Source: a bacterium
Lineage (GTDB): Bacteria; Zixibacteria; MSB-5A5; WJJR01
Direction: 5' to 3'
NCBI GenBank assembly: GCA_021813505.1
Contig: JAKAKI010000059.1
Coordinates: forward strand, 1-46,313
DNA: 46,313 nt
Below the pieces are notes generated by a model. The model did no database searches, was not told where the DNA came from, and saw only the letters and a list, made by a program, of their open reading frames with translations. This document shows positions 24,695 to 34,700 of this stretch, in pieces; positions within the stretch are counted from its first letter, which is position 1; each line of letters opens with the position of its first letter. The translations under genes were made by a program, and so were the position numbers.

Positions 24695-25249
24695 TCATTG
24701 AGAGGAGTGAAGCTCATTGTGCTCTTCCGCCAGCAGGCTAAAGATCAGATCATCGAATAGGACGCCGTTCAGTTCGTGATGCTGCCGGAGGCGGCCATCA
24801 AGCTGGAAGCCGCATCGATTCAGAAGCGCGATCGACGCCGCGTTGAACTCCGCCGTCTGGGCGTAGACCTTATTGAGCTTCTTCTCATTGAACAGGTGTT
24901 TGAGAAGCAGCCCAAGTGCTTCGGCGGCAAACCCATGGCCACGTTCGTCCGGGTCCAGGATGTACCCGATCTCGGCGGAGCGATTGCGCACATTCAGGTC
25001 AAAATACCGGATCCGGCCAAGAAGCCGGTCATCGGCAATCCGGCGAATCGCGTAGTCGCGGCCGGTATCCTCCTGCTTCCGCTCCCGGAACTTCTGGAGC
25101 GCTTCCGCGTCGGTCTTCAATGCCAACGGCCGGCAGGTTTGGGTCTCCGGGGCCGAGGCCAAAAACCACTTCCTGATCACCAGGAAATCAGCCTCGGTGA
25201 TTTCATCCAAGCGCACGCGGTCCGGTATGGAGGGGTCGATGTCACGCAT
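24695..25249 (-). CDS. GNAT family N-acetyltransferase
   Basis: A 184-residue protein from ATG at 25249 (MRDIDPSIPDRVRLDEITEADF); the ribosome site is weak and the open frame continues upstream without protein-like content. It matches the RimJ/RimL-like branch of GNAT enzymes: LDEITEADFLVIRKWF, AIRRIADDRLLGRIRYFDLN, the strand AEIGYILDPDERGHGFAAEA with the acetyl-CoA pyrophosphate loop (RGHGFA in place of Q/RxxGxG/A), then YAQTAEFNAASIALLNRCGFQ. These enzymes acetylate protein N-termini or small amines using acetyl-CoA; the substrate cannot be told. Its start is 224 bases from gnd, which is on the plus strand. Confidence 0.87.
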   Translation of the reverse strand: MRDIDPSIPDRVRLDEITEADFLVIRKWFLASAPETQTCRPLALKTDAEALQKFRERKQEDTGRDYAIRRIADDRLLGRIRYFDLNVRNRSAEIGYILDPDERGHGFAAEALGLLLKHLFNEKKLNKVYAQTAEFNAASIALLNRCGFQLDGRLRQHHELNGVLFDDLIFSLLAEEHNELHSSQ

Positions 25250-25473
25250 AGGCTGGCAGGGAACGATACCATCATGCCAGGCCCGTTTCAAGCGACGGCG
25301 GTCGGTTAACACGGGTCGTACGCGAAATTGCTGGCTCTGTAGGCAACCATCCCTGATTCTGCCGATACAAGAGGAGTGGACGTTGGCCGGGTTCCAGGTT
25401 TGGCCATGGCCGCTCCAAACTTTGGGTTGTTGGAGTGGGTGGTTACCGTCCAATGGGAAAAAGGGAGATGACA

Positions 25474-26457
25474 ATGCAGATCGGAATGGTCGGACTGGGC
25501 CGCATGGGCGGCAATATGGTGCGCCGGTTGATGAAGGGCGGCCACACCTGTGTGGTTCACACGCGCAATGCCGCCACGGTCGCGGAATTCGCCAAGGAGG
25601 GCGCGGTTGGCGCCGCCTCGGTTGAGGAACTCATCGGAAAACTCAAGCCACCCCGAGTGGCCTGGGTCATGGTTCCGGCGGGCGACCCCACCGAGCAGAT
25701 GGTGATGAAGCTGGCAGGGTTGATGCGGCCGGGAGACATCATCATCGACGGCGGGAATTCGAACTTCAAGGACGATGTCCGGCGGGCTCAGGCACTGCAG
25801 CCGAAGGGACTCCGATACCTCGACGTCGGCACCAGCGGCGGTATCTGGGGATTGGAGCGTGGGTACTGCCTGATGATCGGCGGCGACAAGGATGCCGTGC
25901 GACACCTCGAGCCAATCTTCCGCACTCTTGCGCCTGGCCGGGGAACGATCGGGCGGACGCCCGGACGAGAATCACATCCCGGAACTGCAGAGGATGGATT
26001 CCTCCACTGCGGGCCGGTGGGAGCCGGACATTTCGTGAAGATGGTCCACAATGGGATTGAGTACGGAATGATGCACGCGCTCGCGGAGGGATTCGATGTT
26101 CTCCGCAACGCCGGAACCACGGCGCGGCCACCGGAACAGCGTTACGATCTGCCGCTGGCCGACATCTCGGAGTTGTGGCGGCGGGGAAGTGTTCTGAGTT
26201 CGTGGCTGCTCGATTTGACCGCGAGTGCCTTGATCGAAGACCCGGCGCTTGGAAAGTTCACGGGCGCCGTTGAGGACTCCGGCGAAGGACGCTGGACGGT
26301 GATGACGGCAATCGAGGAAGCAGTCCCGGCGGATGTCATCTCAGCGGCGTTGTACGCGCGTTTCCGCTCGCGCCAGGAACACACCTTCGCGGAGAAAGTT
26401 CTGAGTGCGATGCGGTACAAGTTCGGCGGTCACGTGGAGCCAAAGGCGGGAGCGTAA
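25474..26457 (+). CDS. gnd: 6-Phosphogluconate dehydrogenase, short decarboxylating type
   Basis: A 327-residue protein; ATG at 25474 follows GGGAGATGACA. It oxidises and decarboxylates 6-phosphogluconate to ribulose 5-phosphate. The Rossmann motif [13 protein letters not shown] opens the protein, followed by [10 protein letters not shown], the substrate site [34 protein letters not shown] with the catalytic lysine, and the C-terminal helical domain with [16 protein letters not shown]. The length is that of the short (about 300-330 residue) homologues, which often prefer NAD, not the 470-residue form. It heads gnd-pgl-zwf, all on the plus strand, so the oxidative pentose phosphate steps 1-3 are clustered in reverse order of action. 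Confidence 0.95.
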   Translation: MQIGMVGLGRMGGNMVRRLMKGGHTCVVHTRNAATVAEFAKEGAVGAASVEELIGKLKPPRVAWVMVPAGDPTEQMVMKLAGLMRPGDIIIDGGNSNFKDDVRRAQALQPKGLRYLDVGTSGGIWGLERGYCLMIGGDKDAVRHLEPIFRTLAPGRGTIGRTPGRESHPGTAEDGFLHCGPVGAGHFVKMVHNGIEYGMMHALAEGFDVLRNAGTTARPPEQRYDLPLADISELWRRGSVLSSWLLDLTASALIEDPALGKFTGAVEDSGEGRWTVMTAIEEAVPADVISAALYARFRSRQEHTFAEKVLSAMRYKFGGHVEPKAGA

Positions 26458-26526
26458 CAGAGCGTGTGCGGGATTGGTGTCAGATTGAACAGGTCTGGAT
26501 TGACAGTGAGAGGTTCCTGAGAGGGC

Positions 26527-26580
26527 GAGGCTCCCGCCGAGCCTCTTTGCCGCGCAGCATCGAGGCTCGGTAGAAGCCTC
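26527..26580. repeat. Two tandem palindromes between gnd and pgl
   Basis: GAGGCT/AGCCTC occurs twice: 26527-26545 (7-base loop CCCGCCG) and 26562-26580 (7-base loop CGGTAGA). Either could form a hairpin in the gnd-pgl message. The first also shares GAGGCTCCCGCC with the hairpin at 2678-2706. This suggests a small dispersed palindrome family, and here it might separate expression of gnd from pgl. Confidence 0.6.
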
Positions 26581-26617
26581 CCCCTCCCACGCCTCCCTCT
26601 CGTTCGATGAGGATTCG

Positions 26618-27406
26618 ATGGTTATGTCGGCCACAGGGTCAATCGTTCGCGAATTTGCCGACCTGGATGCGTTGAGTTCGGCGGCGGCGGACGAGTTTCG
26701 CCTTATCGCCATCGCGTCGGTCACCGCGCGCGACTGTTGTCGTATCGTGCTGCCTGGTGGAAATACGCCACGTCGGCTCTTCGAAATGCTGGCCACTCCG
26801 ACTTACCGGAACTCTGTGCCTTGGGATCGGCTCGAATTCTACTGGGGTGATGAGCGCATGCTGCCTCCCGACGATCCAGAATCGAATTTCCGGATGGCAA
26901 ACGAGACACTCCTCGCAAAAGTTCCACTGCACCCATCGGCTGTTCATCGTGTGCACACCGAAGGCGGATCGCCTGAGAAAGTCGCCCGTGCATACGCGAT
27001 GGAATTATCTCAATCGCTCGCCACACCCATGGGGAATCAGCCTCCGGTCTTTGACCTGATCCTTTTGGGCATAGGAGGTGACGGGCATACGGCATCGTTA
27101 TTCCCGTATTCCCCGGCTCTCGGAGATGTTGGGCGTTGGGTCGTACCAAGCCGCGCACCCAAGCCGCCATACGAACGGATCACGCTGACAGCAGACGTCA
27201 TCAATGCCGCGCGGGAAGTCATTTTCCTGGTGTCCGGGGCTGACAAGGCGGAGGTTCTGGCGCAAGTTCTCGAAGGACCGGCAGACTCGAAATGTCTGCC
27301 CGCACAGCTCATTGCACCTTCGCACGGCCGGTTGTGTTGGTTTGTGGATTCGGCGGCCGCGACGAAACTCACACACGCTGGACAGCAGGGGAGGTTTCGC
27401 GTATGA
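26618..27406 (+). CDS. pgl: 6-Phosphogluconolactonase
   Basis: A 262-residue protein of the SOL/DevB type that hydrolyses 6-phosphogluconolactone to 6-phosphogluconate. The ATG follows GAGGATTCG. Landmarks: LPGGNTPRRLFEMLAT, the phosphate site region FYWGDERMLPPDDPESNFRMA, the conserved DLILLGIGGDGHTASLFP, and KPPYERITLT. The stop codon TGA overlaps an ATG at 27403, tying it to zwf. It follows gnd by 160 bases, within which the tandem palindromes occur. Confidence 0.95.
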   Translation: MVMSATGSIVREFADLDALSSAAADEFRLIAIASVTARDCCRIVLPGGNTPRRLFEMLATPTYRNSVPWDRLEFYWGDERMLPPDDPESNFRMANETLLAKVPLHPSAVHRVHTEGGSPEKVARAYAMELSQSLATPMGNQPPVFDLILLGIGGDGHTASLFPYSPALGDVGRWVVPSRAPKPPYERITLTADVINAAREVIFLVSGADKAEVLAQVLEGPADSKCLPAQLIAPSHGRLCWFVDSAAATKLTHAGQQGRFRV

Positions 27407-29028
27407 TCACTGAGTCGACCAGGTTCCAGACGGTCACGACAAGTGAGCGTGTCGTTAAATACCGCATTCCCGAGGATGAGGACATGACACAGGATGGCAT
27501 CACCAGTCAGGTCGCGACCAGCGAAATCCCCGGCGGGCCGATTCTGGCCGAGCCGACCGCCGATCCCTGCGTGCTGGTGATTTTCGGAATCACCGGCGAT
27601 CTGGCGAAGCGCAAGCTGATCCCGGCCCTCTACAATCTGATGGTCGGCGGCTCCCTGCCCCAGCGATTCGCGGTCGTGGGTGTCGGGCGGACCGAGATGA
27701 GCACGGCACAATTGCGTGAGCGGCTTGGCGAACAGACCGGCAAGTTCTCACCTCAGCCACTCGATTCGGCGATCTGGAACAAGTTCGCGGCGAATCTCGA
27801 GTATGTCTGCGGGAGTTTCGACGATCCAGCCACATACGCGGAATTGCGCGCGCGGCTCTCGCAGGTTGATGCCACCGTCGGGACCGCCGGGAACAGGATC
27901 TACTACCTGTCGACGCCGGCGGCCACATTTCCGGTTATACTCGAGAATCTCCATGCGAACGAGCTGCTCCCCCGCGGACATCGGCACCAGACTCAACCCT
28001 GGGCGCAGGTCATCATTGAAAAGCCATTTGGCCGTGATCTCGAATCCGCCCGCGAGTTGAATCGCCTGGTCCGGCGGTACATTGCTGAGGATCAGACCTA
28101 CCGCATCGATCATTATCTTGGCAAGGAGACAGTCCAGAATATTCTGGTCTTCCGCTTCGGGAATTCCATCTTCGAGCCATTCTGGAATCGCAAGTATATC
28201 GACTATGTCGAGATCACAGCGGCCGAGACGATCGGTCTGCAGGGGCGCGGCCGGTTCTACGACCAGACCGGGGTCATCCGCGACGTGGTGCAGAATCATT
28301 TGCTCCAGGTACTGGCCCTGTGCGCCGTGGAGCCGCCAGTGTCGTTTACTGCCAATGATATTCGCGACCAGAAGGTCCAGGTGTTGAAGTCTCTGCGGCC
28401 AATCACCAGTACGGAGATTGCCGATCAGGTCGTCACGGGTCAATACCGCGGATACCGTGATGAACCCGGCGTCGCCAAGGATTCCCGCACGCCGACGTAT
28501 GTTGCCATGAAAGTGCTAATCGACAACTGGCGCTGGCAGGGCGTGCCGTTTTATCTCAGAGCCGGGAAGAATCTCGGCGGTCGATGCACCGAGGTGGCCA
28601 TTCACTTCCAGCCGATTCCGCTCAGCCTCTTCCCGCAGGGGAACACCTGCCAGATTCTGGAACGGAATATCCTGACGTTGCGGATCCAGCCGGAGGAAGG
28701 CATTTCGCTGCGCTTTGTGGCCAAAGTGCCCGGCGAGCACTTGTCGGTGGGCAACGTATCGATGAACATGAATTACTCGTCTGCCTTTGGTAAGCCACTC
28801 TCCGAGGCGTATGAGCGGCTGCTCCTGGATTGTATGCGTGGCGATGCCACACTCTTCGAACGCCGCGATGGCGTCGAGCAGGCCTGGCAATTCGTCACTC
28901 CGATGCTGGAAGCGCTGGAGGGAGATACGACGTCACCGGTCAACTACTATGACCCCGGAACTGCCGGACCTGCGGAGGCCGACAAACTGCTGGCGCGCGA
29001 CGGACGCCACTGGAATCCGTTATCCTAG
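27403..29028 (+). CDS. zwf: Glucose-6-phosphate 1-dehydrogenase
   Basis: From the ATG at 27403 (preceded by GGGGAGG and overlapping the pgl stop in ATGA) the protein has 541 residues; an ATG at 27484 would give 514. Zwf oxidises glucose 6-phosphate to the lactone with NADP+ and is the entry step of the pathway. The nucleotide site GITGDLAKRKL is at about 62-72 and the catalytic RIDHYLGKE at about 234-242, followed by RFGNSIFEPFWNRKYIDYVE and RGRFYDQTGVIRDVVQNH. The extra N-terminal 60 residues before the GxxGDLA motif are longer than in most homologues (commonly about 10-20) and low in conserved pattern, so the later ATG is a fair alternative. Confidence 0.95.
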   Translation: MITESTRFQTVTTSERVVKYRIPEDEDMTQDGITSQVATSEIPGGPILAEPTADPCVLVIFGITGDLAKRKLIPALYNLMVGGSLPQRFAVVGVGRTEMSTAQLRERLGEQTGKFSPQPLDSAIWNKFAANLEYVCGSFDDPATYAELRARLSQVDATVGTAGNRIYYLSTPAATFPVILENLHANELLPRGHRHQTQPWAQVIIEKPFGRDLESARELNRLVRRYIAEDQTYRIDHYLGKETVQNILVFRFGNSIFEPFWNRKYIDYVEITAAETIGLQGRGRFYDQTGVIRDVVQNHLLQVLALCAVEPPVSFTANDIRDQKVQVLKSLRPITSTEIADQVVTGQYRGYRDEPGVAKDSRTPTYVAMKVLIDNWRWQGVPFYLRAGKNLGGRCTEVAIHFQPIPLSLFPQGNTCQILERNILTLRIQPEEGISLRFVAKVPGEHLSVGNVSMNMNYSSAFGKPLSEAYERLLLDCMRGDATLFERRDGVEQAWQFVTPMLEALEGDTTSPVNYYDPGTAGPAEADKLLARDGRHWNPLS

Positions 29029-29056
29029 CGGAATAGGCCGACTGACGGGAACCGGC

Positions 29057-29407
29057 TTACGTGCGTTCGAAGTGCGGCAAGTCGTCGGGAATCGGAATCG
29101 AGATCTCCACAACCCCGGCGAACTTTCCATTCTGATACCACGGCATCTGGTGAATCATCTTCCGCTGGCCATCCTTGCGGATTGTGTAGTGATTCGGCTG
29201 CCGTGTCTCGTACAACTGCGCTGTCTTAAAACGTGATTCCCCTGGGTGGCATTCAAGAACGTCTTTGCCGATGAGTGCTGCGCCGCCGTCAGCGGCGAAG
29301 GTCGCAACCGACCGCTGGTTCATTTCACGGATGATCCCGCCGGCATCCGTGACGGTGATTGCGGCCGGGAATTCGCTGACCCAACTGAAGTCCGTGTATT
29401 CAGGCAT
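29057..29407 (-). CDS. Stand-alone PAS domain protein
   Basis: A 116-residue protein; the start ATG at 29407 follows AGGAAGTGAATTCAC. The whole chain is one PAS fold: FPAAITVTDAGGIIREMNQ, LIGKDVLECHP, then PNHYTIRKDGQRKMIHQMPW and the closing strand FAGVVEISIPI. Such single-domain proteins act as sensors or as partners for other regulators. No cofactor-binding cysteine or histidine pattern is clear. It converges with zwf, with a 28-base gap. The name of a regulatory partner is not apparent; the next minus-strand gene upstream encodes an exported peptidase and is probably unrelated. Confidence 0.85.
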   Translation of the reverse strand: MPEYTDFSWVSEFPAAITVTDAGGIIREMNQRSVATFAADGGAALIGKDVLECHPGESRFKTAQLYETRQPNHYTIRKDGQRKMIHQMPWYQNGKFAGVVEISIPIPDDLPHFERT

Positions 29408-29506
29408 GTGAATTCACTTCCTTTTCCTGCCTTGTGGTTCGGCAAAAGCGCAGCGGCCGGCCCCCGAAGGGACCAGCCGCCGGTTCCGAGTTTTCCCCTC
29501 TCAGAA

Positions 29507-31426
29507 TTAATCTATGCTTCGCCCGCCAAGATACTTGGCGAGGAATTTCTCTGATTTCGCATAGAAGTCAAGCCGGTTTTCGGGTCGCGCGAATCCGTGG
29601 CCTTCGTCCGGATAAACAACATACTCGACATACTGCTCATTGCCTTTGAGCGCGGCCACGATCTGCTCGGACTCCGCCTGCTTGACGCGGGGGTCATTGG
29701 CGCCCTGCCCGATCAGCATCGGGATCTTGATCTTGCTGGCGGAGAACAGGGGAGAGCGCTCCTTCAACATCACAGAGTCCGCGGCGGGATCGCCAACGCG
29801 CGTGTGGAATACCTTGAGAAGCGGCTCCCAGTACGGTGGCACGGACGCGATCAGGGTCATGATGTTGGATGGCCCCACAATGTCCACGCCGCAGGCGTAC
29901 AGGTCGGGCGTGAAGGCGGCGCCGGCCAGGGTCGCGTACCCGCCGTATGACCCGCCGTAGATGGCGACTTTCTTGGGATCGGCATACCCTTTGGCGACCG
30001 CCCACTTGACGGCGTCGGTCAGGTCATCTTGCATCTTGCGGCCCCACTCCTTATCACCGGCGTGGAGGAACTTCTTGCCGAATCCGGTGGAGCCGCGGAA
30101 GTTTACTTGCAAAACCGCGTATCCCCGATTGGCCATCCACTGTACTTCCGGATTGAAGCCCCACACGTCACGAGCCCACGGGCCGCCGTGAACGTTGAGA
30201 ATCATCGGAAGGTTTTTCGCCTCGACACCCGCTGGAAGAGTCAGGTAACAGGGCAGGGTCAGGTTGTCGCGGCTCGTGATCTCCACGAACTTCATCGGCG
30301 ACAGCGTGAACTGCTCGAGTTTGGGCTGAACCGAGAAGAGCGGCGTTCCCTTCTTCGTGTCTCGATTGTAAGCAAAGTACTGCGTCGGCTTCGCATCAGA
30401 TACGGCAGTCACCAGCCAGTTCTTGTCGGCGAGGTCGCGGCTGACGATGGAATATTCACCGGGGGCGAAGCTCGCGATTGCCTGCATGTCCCCTTCAATG
30501 GCCGGATCGATCACTTTCCAGCGTTCGCGATCATAATTGAACAGGACGGCTTCCACCTGGTGTTTGGTGGGATGAAGCATTACATCGCTGATGTCCACTT
30601 TGGGATCCGACGCGATGGTCTTTTCCTCGGCGGTCTTAAGATCGATGACTTTCAAACAGGTCACATCCGATCCACGGGAATCGCCGACATACATTCCCTT
30701 GCCATCCGGCGTATAGCCGAACGGCTGGCCCTCGTCTTCGGGACCCCAATGGATGAGCGTCTTGAACGAATCGGCCGCAGTCTCGCGGTACAGCAGATCG
30801 AACCCGCCGTCCGGCGCTGCGGCGTACGCGCCGCGGACGTTGTAATCGAAGTCCGGAACCCAGCCGACGATGTTGCCGTTGTTCTCTCCGACCAGTTTCG
30901 GATCGCCGGTGGTCAGATCGAGACGGTACAGATCCATGGCGCGGGGGTCGCGCTTGTTCATCTGCACGAGGATTTCATTGGGAAGTCCGGGCTCCACGGC
31001 GACGATCTGCGCCTGGATGTTCTCGAACGGTGTGAGATCCTTCACGCCGCCCTTGTCGAGGTCGACGGCGTAAACATGCCAATTCTCATTGCCTCCCTGA
31101 TCCTGGAGATAGAGAATGTGCTTGTTGTCCATGGCCCAGGAGTGGATCCGAATGCCGCGGAGTTTGTCGTCGGTGACGACCTTGTCATCATTCTTCCCAA
31201 TCGTCTTAACCCAGACGTTGAGTACGCCGTCTTTTGGGGCGAGGTAAGACATCCGGAGTCCGTCAGGAGAAATTCTTCCCTGCGCCCGTTCGGGATTGCC
31301 AAACAGCAAGTCACGGGGAATCAAGGTTGGCGCCGCCGCAAAGCTGTTTGCCGCCCAGCCCATCGCTATTCCCACTGCCAACATTACCACCCCCCGTTTC
31401 GTTCGAGTCAGTCCGGTCTTGCTCAC
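29507..31426 (-). CDS. Secreted S9 prolyl-oligopeptidase-family peptidase
   Basis: From a GTG at 31426, preceded by GGGAGGAGTAGA, the protein has 639 residues; the open frame extends upstream to 31555 without a signal. The N-terminus (VSKTGLTRTKRGVVMLAVGI ... NSFAA) is a signal peptide. Residues about 40-380 form a WD-like beta-propeller (GRISPDGLRMSYLAPKDG; FGYTPDGKGMYVGDSRGSD), the gate of S9 enzymes. The last 260 residues are an alpha/beta-hydrolase with triad Ser493 (YGGSYGGYA), Asp578 (GANDPRVK) and His610 (DEGHGFARP). Activity is probably dipeptidyl or acylaminoacyl peptidase on oligopeptides outside the cytoplasm. A second S9 gene is at 35413, without signal peptide. Confidence 0.93.
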   Translation of the reverse strand: MSKTGLTRTKRGVVMLAVGIAMGWAANSFAAAPTLIPRDLLFGNPERAQGRISPDGLRMSYLAPKDGVLNVWVKTIGKNDDKVVTDDKLRGIRIHSWAMDNKHILYLQDQGGNENWHVYAVDLDKGGVKDLTPFENIQAQIVAVEPGLPNEILVQMNKRDPRAMDLYRLDLTTGDPKLVGENNGNIVGWVPDFDYNVRGAYAAAPDGGFDLLYRETAADSFKTLIHWGPEDEGQPFGYTPDGKGMYVGDSRGSDVTCLKVIDLKTAEEKTIASDPKVDISDVMLHPTKHQVEAVLFNYDRERWKVIDPAIEGDMQAIASFAPGEYSIVSRDLADKNWLVTAVSDAKPTQYFAYNRDTKKGTPLFSVQPKLEQFTLSPMKFVEITSRDNLTLPCYLTLPAGVEAKNLPMILNVHGGPWARDVWGFNPEVQWMANRGYAVLQVNFRGSTGFGKKFLHAGDKEWGRKMQDDLTDAVKWAVAKGYADPKKVAIYGGSYGGYATLAGAAFTPDLYACGVDIVGPSNIMTLIASVPPYWEPLLKVFHTRVGDPAADSVMLKERSPLFSASKIKIPMLIGQGANDPRVKQAESEQIVAALKGNEQYVEYVVYPDEGHGFARPENRLDFYAKSEKFLAKYLGGRSID

Positions 31427-31644
31427 TCTACTCCTCCCATCTTTGAAGAACACCACGCCCCTCTCATCACAGGTTTGACGAAAGTCCGGCGATATGGTTG
31501 CGCCATACCGCAACGCACCCGCCAACGCGATGCGCGCGAGTGATCGCGCGCCCAATGGTATAGGCGTGGCACGGGCGGGACAAGATCAATTGTCGGGCGG
31601 CAAAGAATTTGCCAACCGATGAACCGTGCTCAGCCGCTTCGCGC

Positions 31645-31682
31645 AAAAAACGAGACGGGCCACGTGCGAAGAAACGTGGCCC
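31645..31682 (-). terminator. Rho-independent terminator of the subtilase gene
   Basis: On the minus strand GGGCCACGT and ACGTGGCCC (31682-31674 and 31665-31657) pair perfectly around an 8-base loop, and a run of six T (31650-31645) follows after GTCTCG. It is 34 bases past the stop at 31717, and is the most canonical terminator in the window. Confidence 0.85.
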
Positions 31683-31716
31683 GAACGATTCGCAGACTGC
31701 CGAAACGACAGGTGAT

Positions 31717-34700
31717 CTATCTTTTCAGTACAATCGTAAACGTGTGCGAGAATCCGCCATCCCCCTCGACACGGCAGAAGTAAACTCCCTCAGCGGCGGT
31801 CTTGCCGTGGCTCTTTCCATCCCATTGAATCTGGGCACCCGGCGCGAATCTCCCCAAGTCCTGCACCTTTTGGCCGGTCAGGTCATAGATGACGACGTTC
31901 ACATTGATGCTCTGGCCAATCGTCATCGTGGCCGATTCTTTGTCGGGATTGAACGGGTTGGGGGAAACTCCCATCTCCAGCCGGGGATTGACGGTCAATG
32001 TCGCCGGAATGTGGAAGGATCCCTTGACCGGATCCGTGGTGGAGATCTCCACGCTGTCGACATACGTGCCCACGGCTTTGCCGGTGATGGAGGGAATCAC
32101 GGACACTGAGAGCGAGGTGCCGCTCGATATCGAGCCCGAGGACGGCGTCACGGATGCCCATTCGGGGTGATGAGTGACGTTGATGTCGACGGAAACGTCG
32201 GTTCCATTCGTGATCGCCAAGTCTGATGCGACAGGATTGGAGCCGCCGACGGTGCCGGTGAATGATAGCGATGTTGGAAACACTGTCAGAGCGGCGCCGC
32301 CATAGAGCCGCCGCGCACGGGCGGCTGAAGTCAGGAGCCCGCTCCGGGTCGTATCGCCGATAATCGCGAAGGCGATACTAATTGATTCGCCCATCGGGAT
32401 TGACAATGGACCGGTCGCGATCAGATGGGAGCCATCGCCGGCATTTTGCGGGCCATTCAAATCGGTCCCTCCCGACATGGCCAGCCACTTCTCGGAATTG
32501 GAGAACCCGTCGTAAACCTCCGGATTGTTGTCGAAGTAGCGGTACGCGGTTGTTCGAGGTGCCGTGAGCGCCACTACTCCGCGGAAGCGTTTGCTGTCAC
32601 GTTCATTCATCCACCCCACGCCGGAGGTCGGATCGTATCCGCCGCTGTCGCTGTGGGCCTGCATGGTGTCGGTGGGAGACCAGGGAAAGTCCCAATCGAA
32701 ATACAAACCGGCGCGCAGTCCGCTGATCGGCGCGCCGGAACGATTGTGGATGGTGTACTCGAGAATCAGGTTGTTGGCATCCTCCGGGGTACTGTCGACA
32801 AACGACTTTTGCTCAATCAACAGACCGAGCGGATGTTCGGCGAGGGCGTCGGTAAAGCTGGCATGAGCTTCTTCGGTGTGCTGGGGGCTGGGCCTCTGAA
32901 CGTACATCCGTCCGCCCGGATCGGTCTGAAAATCATCGTCGGGGAATCCCATGGCATTGCGAGCATTGTCCGAGATATGGTTCGGATCGGTGCCAACGAG
33001 GAATGCACCCTCGAAAATACTCTGCATGGGATCGTCACCGAACAGATACCCCTGCCCGCCGGCGCGTGGGGCCAGCGCCGTCGCTTCAAGCCCGAACGTG
33101 CCACGCGACGAGACCGTCATCCGGAAGTTGCCGGCCGAGTGAGTGTACAATTCTTCGGTCTGTGCGGGTCCAACCTGGATCGCGCCACGCACGGTCTTGG
33201 AATATCCGCCGCTTCCGGCGATTTGGAACCGAACAGGGAGCCGCTCGCCGGGGATTGTGCCGGCCGCGACTGAGAATTCGAATCGATTAGCGTAGTTCCC
33301 CGAAGTGTCACCGATGACGCCGAAATCTCCGAAAGATGCGCTGGCGCTGGTGACCGTCAGGCGCGGGTCTTCGGCAACCAGCGTCACGGTGACGTTGGAT
33401 ACCGCCGGTCCCTGGGATCGAAGCACGATGACCATCGAAGACGTGTCGCCGGGTGCCGGGAGATTGTACAAATCGCGCTTGATATGAAGCGATGGTTGCG
33501 TATTCGCGGGCATCAGCCGCATTGCTCCCATGATGTCAAGCAAGCCATGACCCCAGTCATTATCCGGGCCAGGTGGCAATGGACCCAGGTAGCGCGCTCC
33601 GTGAAGCAACGCCCATTTGATGGTGTCAACAGTGGCGTTCGGATTGTACTCGCGCAGCAGCGCCACCGCTCCCGAGACATGCGGAACTGAGAACGATGTC
33701 CCCCGGGTCTGGTTTGTAAATCCCCCAAAGAGATCGCCGGGAGCACGCGGATTGGTGGTTCGGATGAGAAACCCGGGTGCCACGATCTCCGGCTTAATCG
33801 TCAGCGTGTCGCAGGTTGATGGGCCACGCGAGGACAGTGCATCGATTGTGATCGGCTGGCCGTCAAAGGCCGCGTTCACCATCCCCACTGAAAAGGCGTT
33901 GGTCTCGCTGGTGATTCGATTCGCGGGATTGCGGATTGATGCGACATGTGGCCCTTCGTTGCCGGCGGCAAATAACATCACAGCACCGGCGGCCTCGACA
34001 TTGTCGATCGCATTCCAGAAGGCATCGGTACAGGACGCGGTGGAGTCATAGCCGCCTCGGGCATCCAATAAGGGCAGGCCCCAGGAGTTATTGACAACGT
34101 CGGGGACATCTTCCTCGGTGTTCGGATCCCCGTCGGGATCGGCTGACCACTGTATGGCCTCAATGATGCTGGTGCCCACGATGTCAATGGCTGCCGCGGA
34201 GATCCATTGCGCGTCAAAACAGACACCCAGAGTGTCCATCGAAATGATAGAATCCTTCGCAATCATGATTCCCATCACGTTTGTTCCGTGTGTCGGAATG
34301 CTCCCGGGAAACGTCCTGGGAACCGTATCGGCTGTCTGCGGATTAAACCAGCTTTCCTTGACTGAATAGCCATTGTGCCCGCGCCACTTGGGGGATAATA
34401 GAAAGTGCCGCCCGTCGACTCCGGCGTCGATGCTGGCAACCAAACGCCCGGCACCCGTGTACCCCAGTTTCCACGATGAATCTGCTTTGATGGCACGAAG
34501 TCCGGGCTGGGCAGCGCCGGTCACTTCTGCCGGGGCAGCTCCAATTGGGACGGGAACCGGTTCAACCCAGCTCACCGCCGGCATGGCGATGATCTCTTCG
34601 ACGTCGGCGCGGTTGGCCATTTCGGAGATGGCGGTGGGTGTCAGGCTCGCCGTGATGATGTTGTCGATCCAGAAGTTTCGGACATCCGAGACGCGCCCGG

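Noticed and set aside
30029-31543. A 504-codon plus-strand open frame antisense to the secreted S9 peptidase
   Set aside because: The composition is shadow-like and the minus-strand protein has a full catalytic triad and signal peptide.
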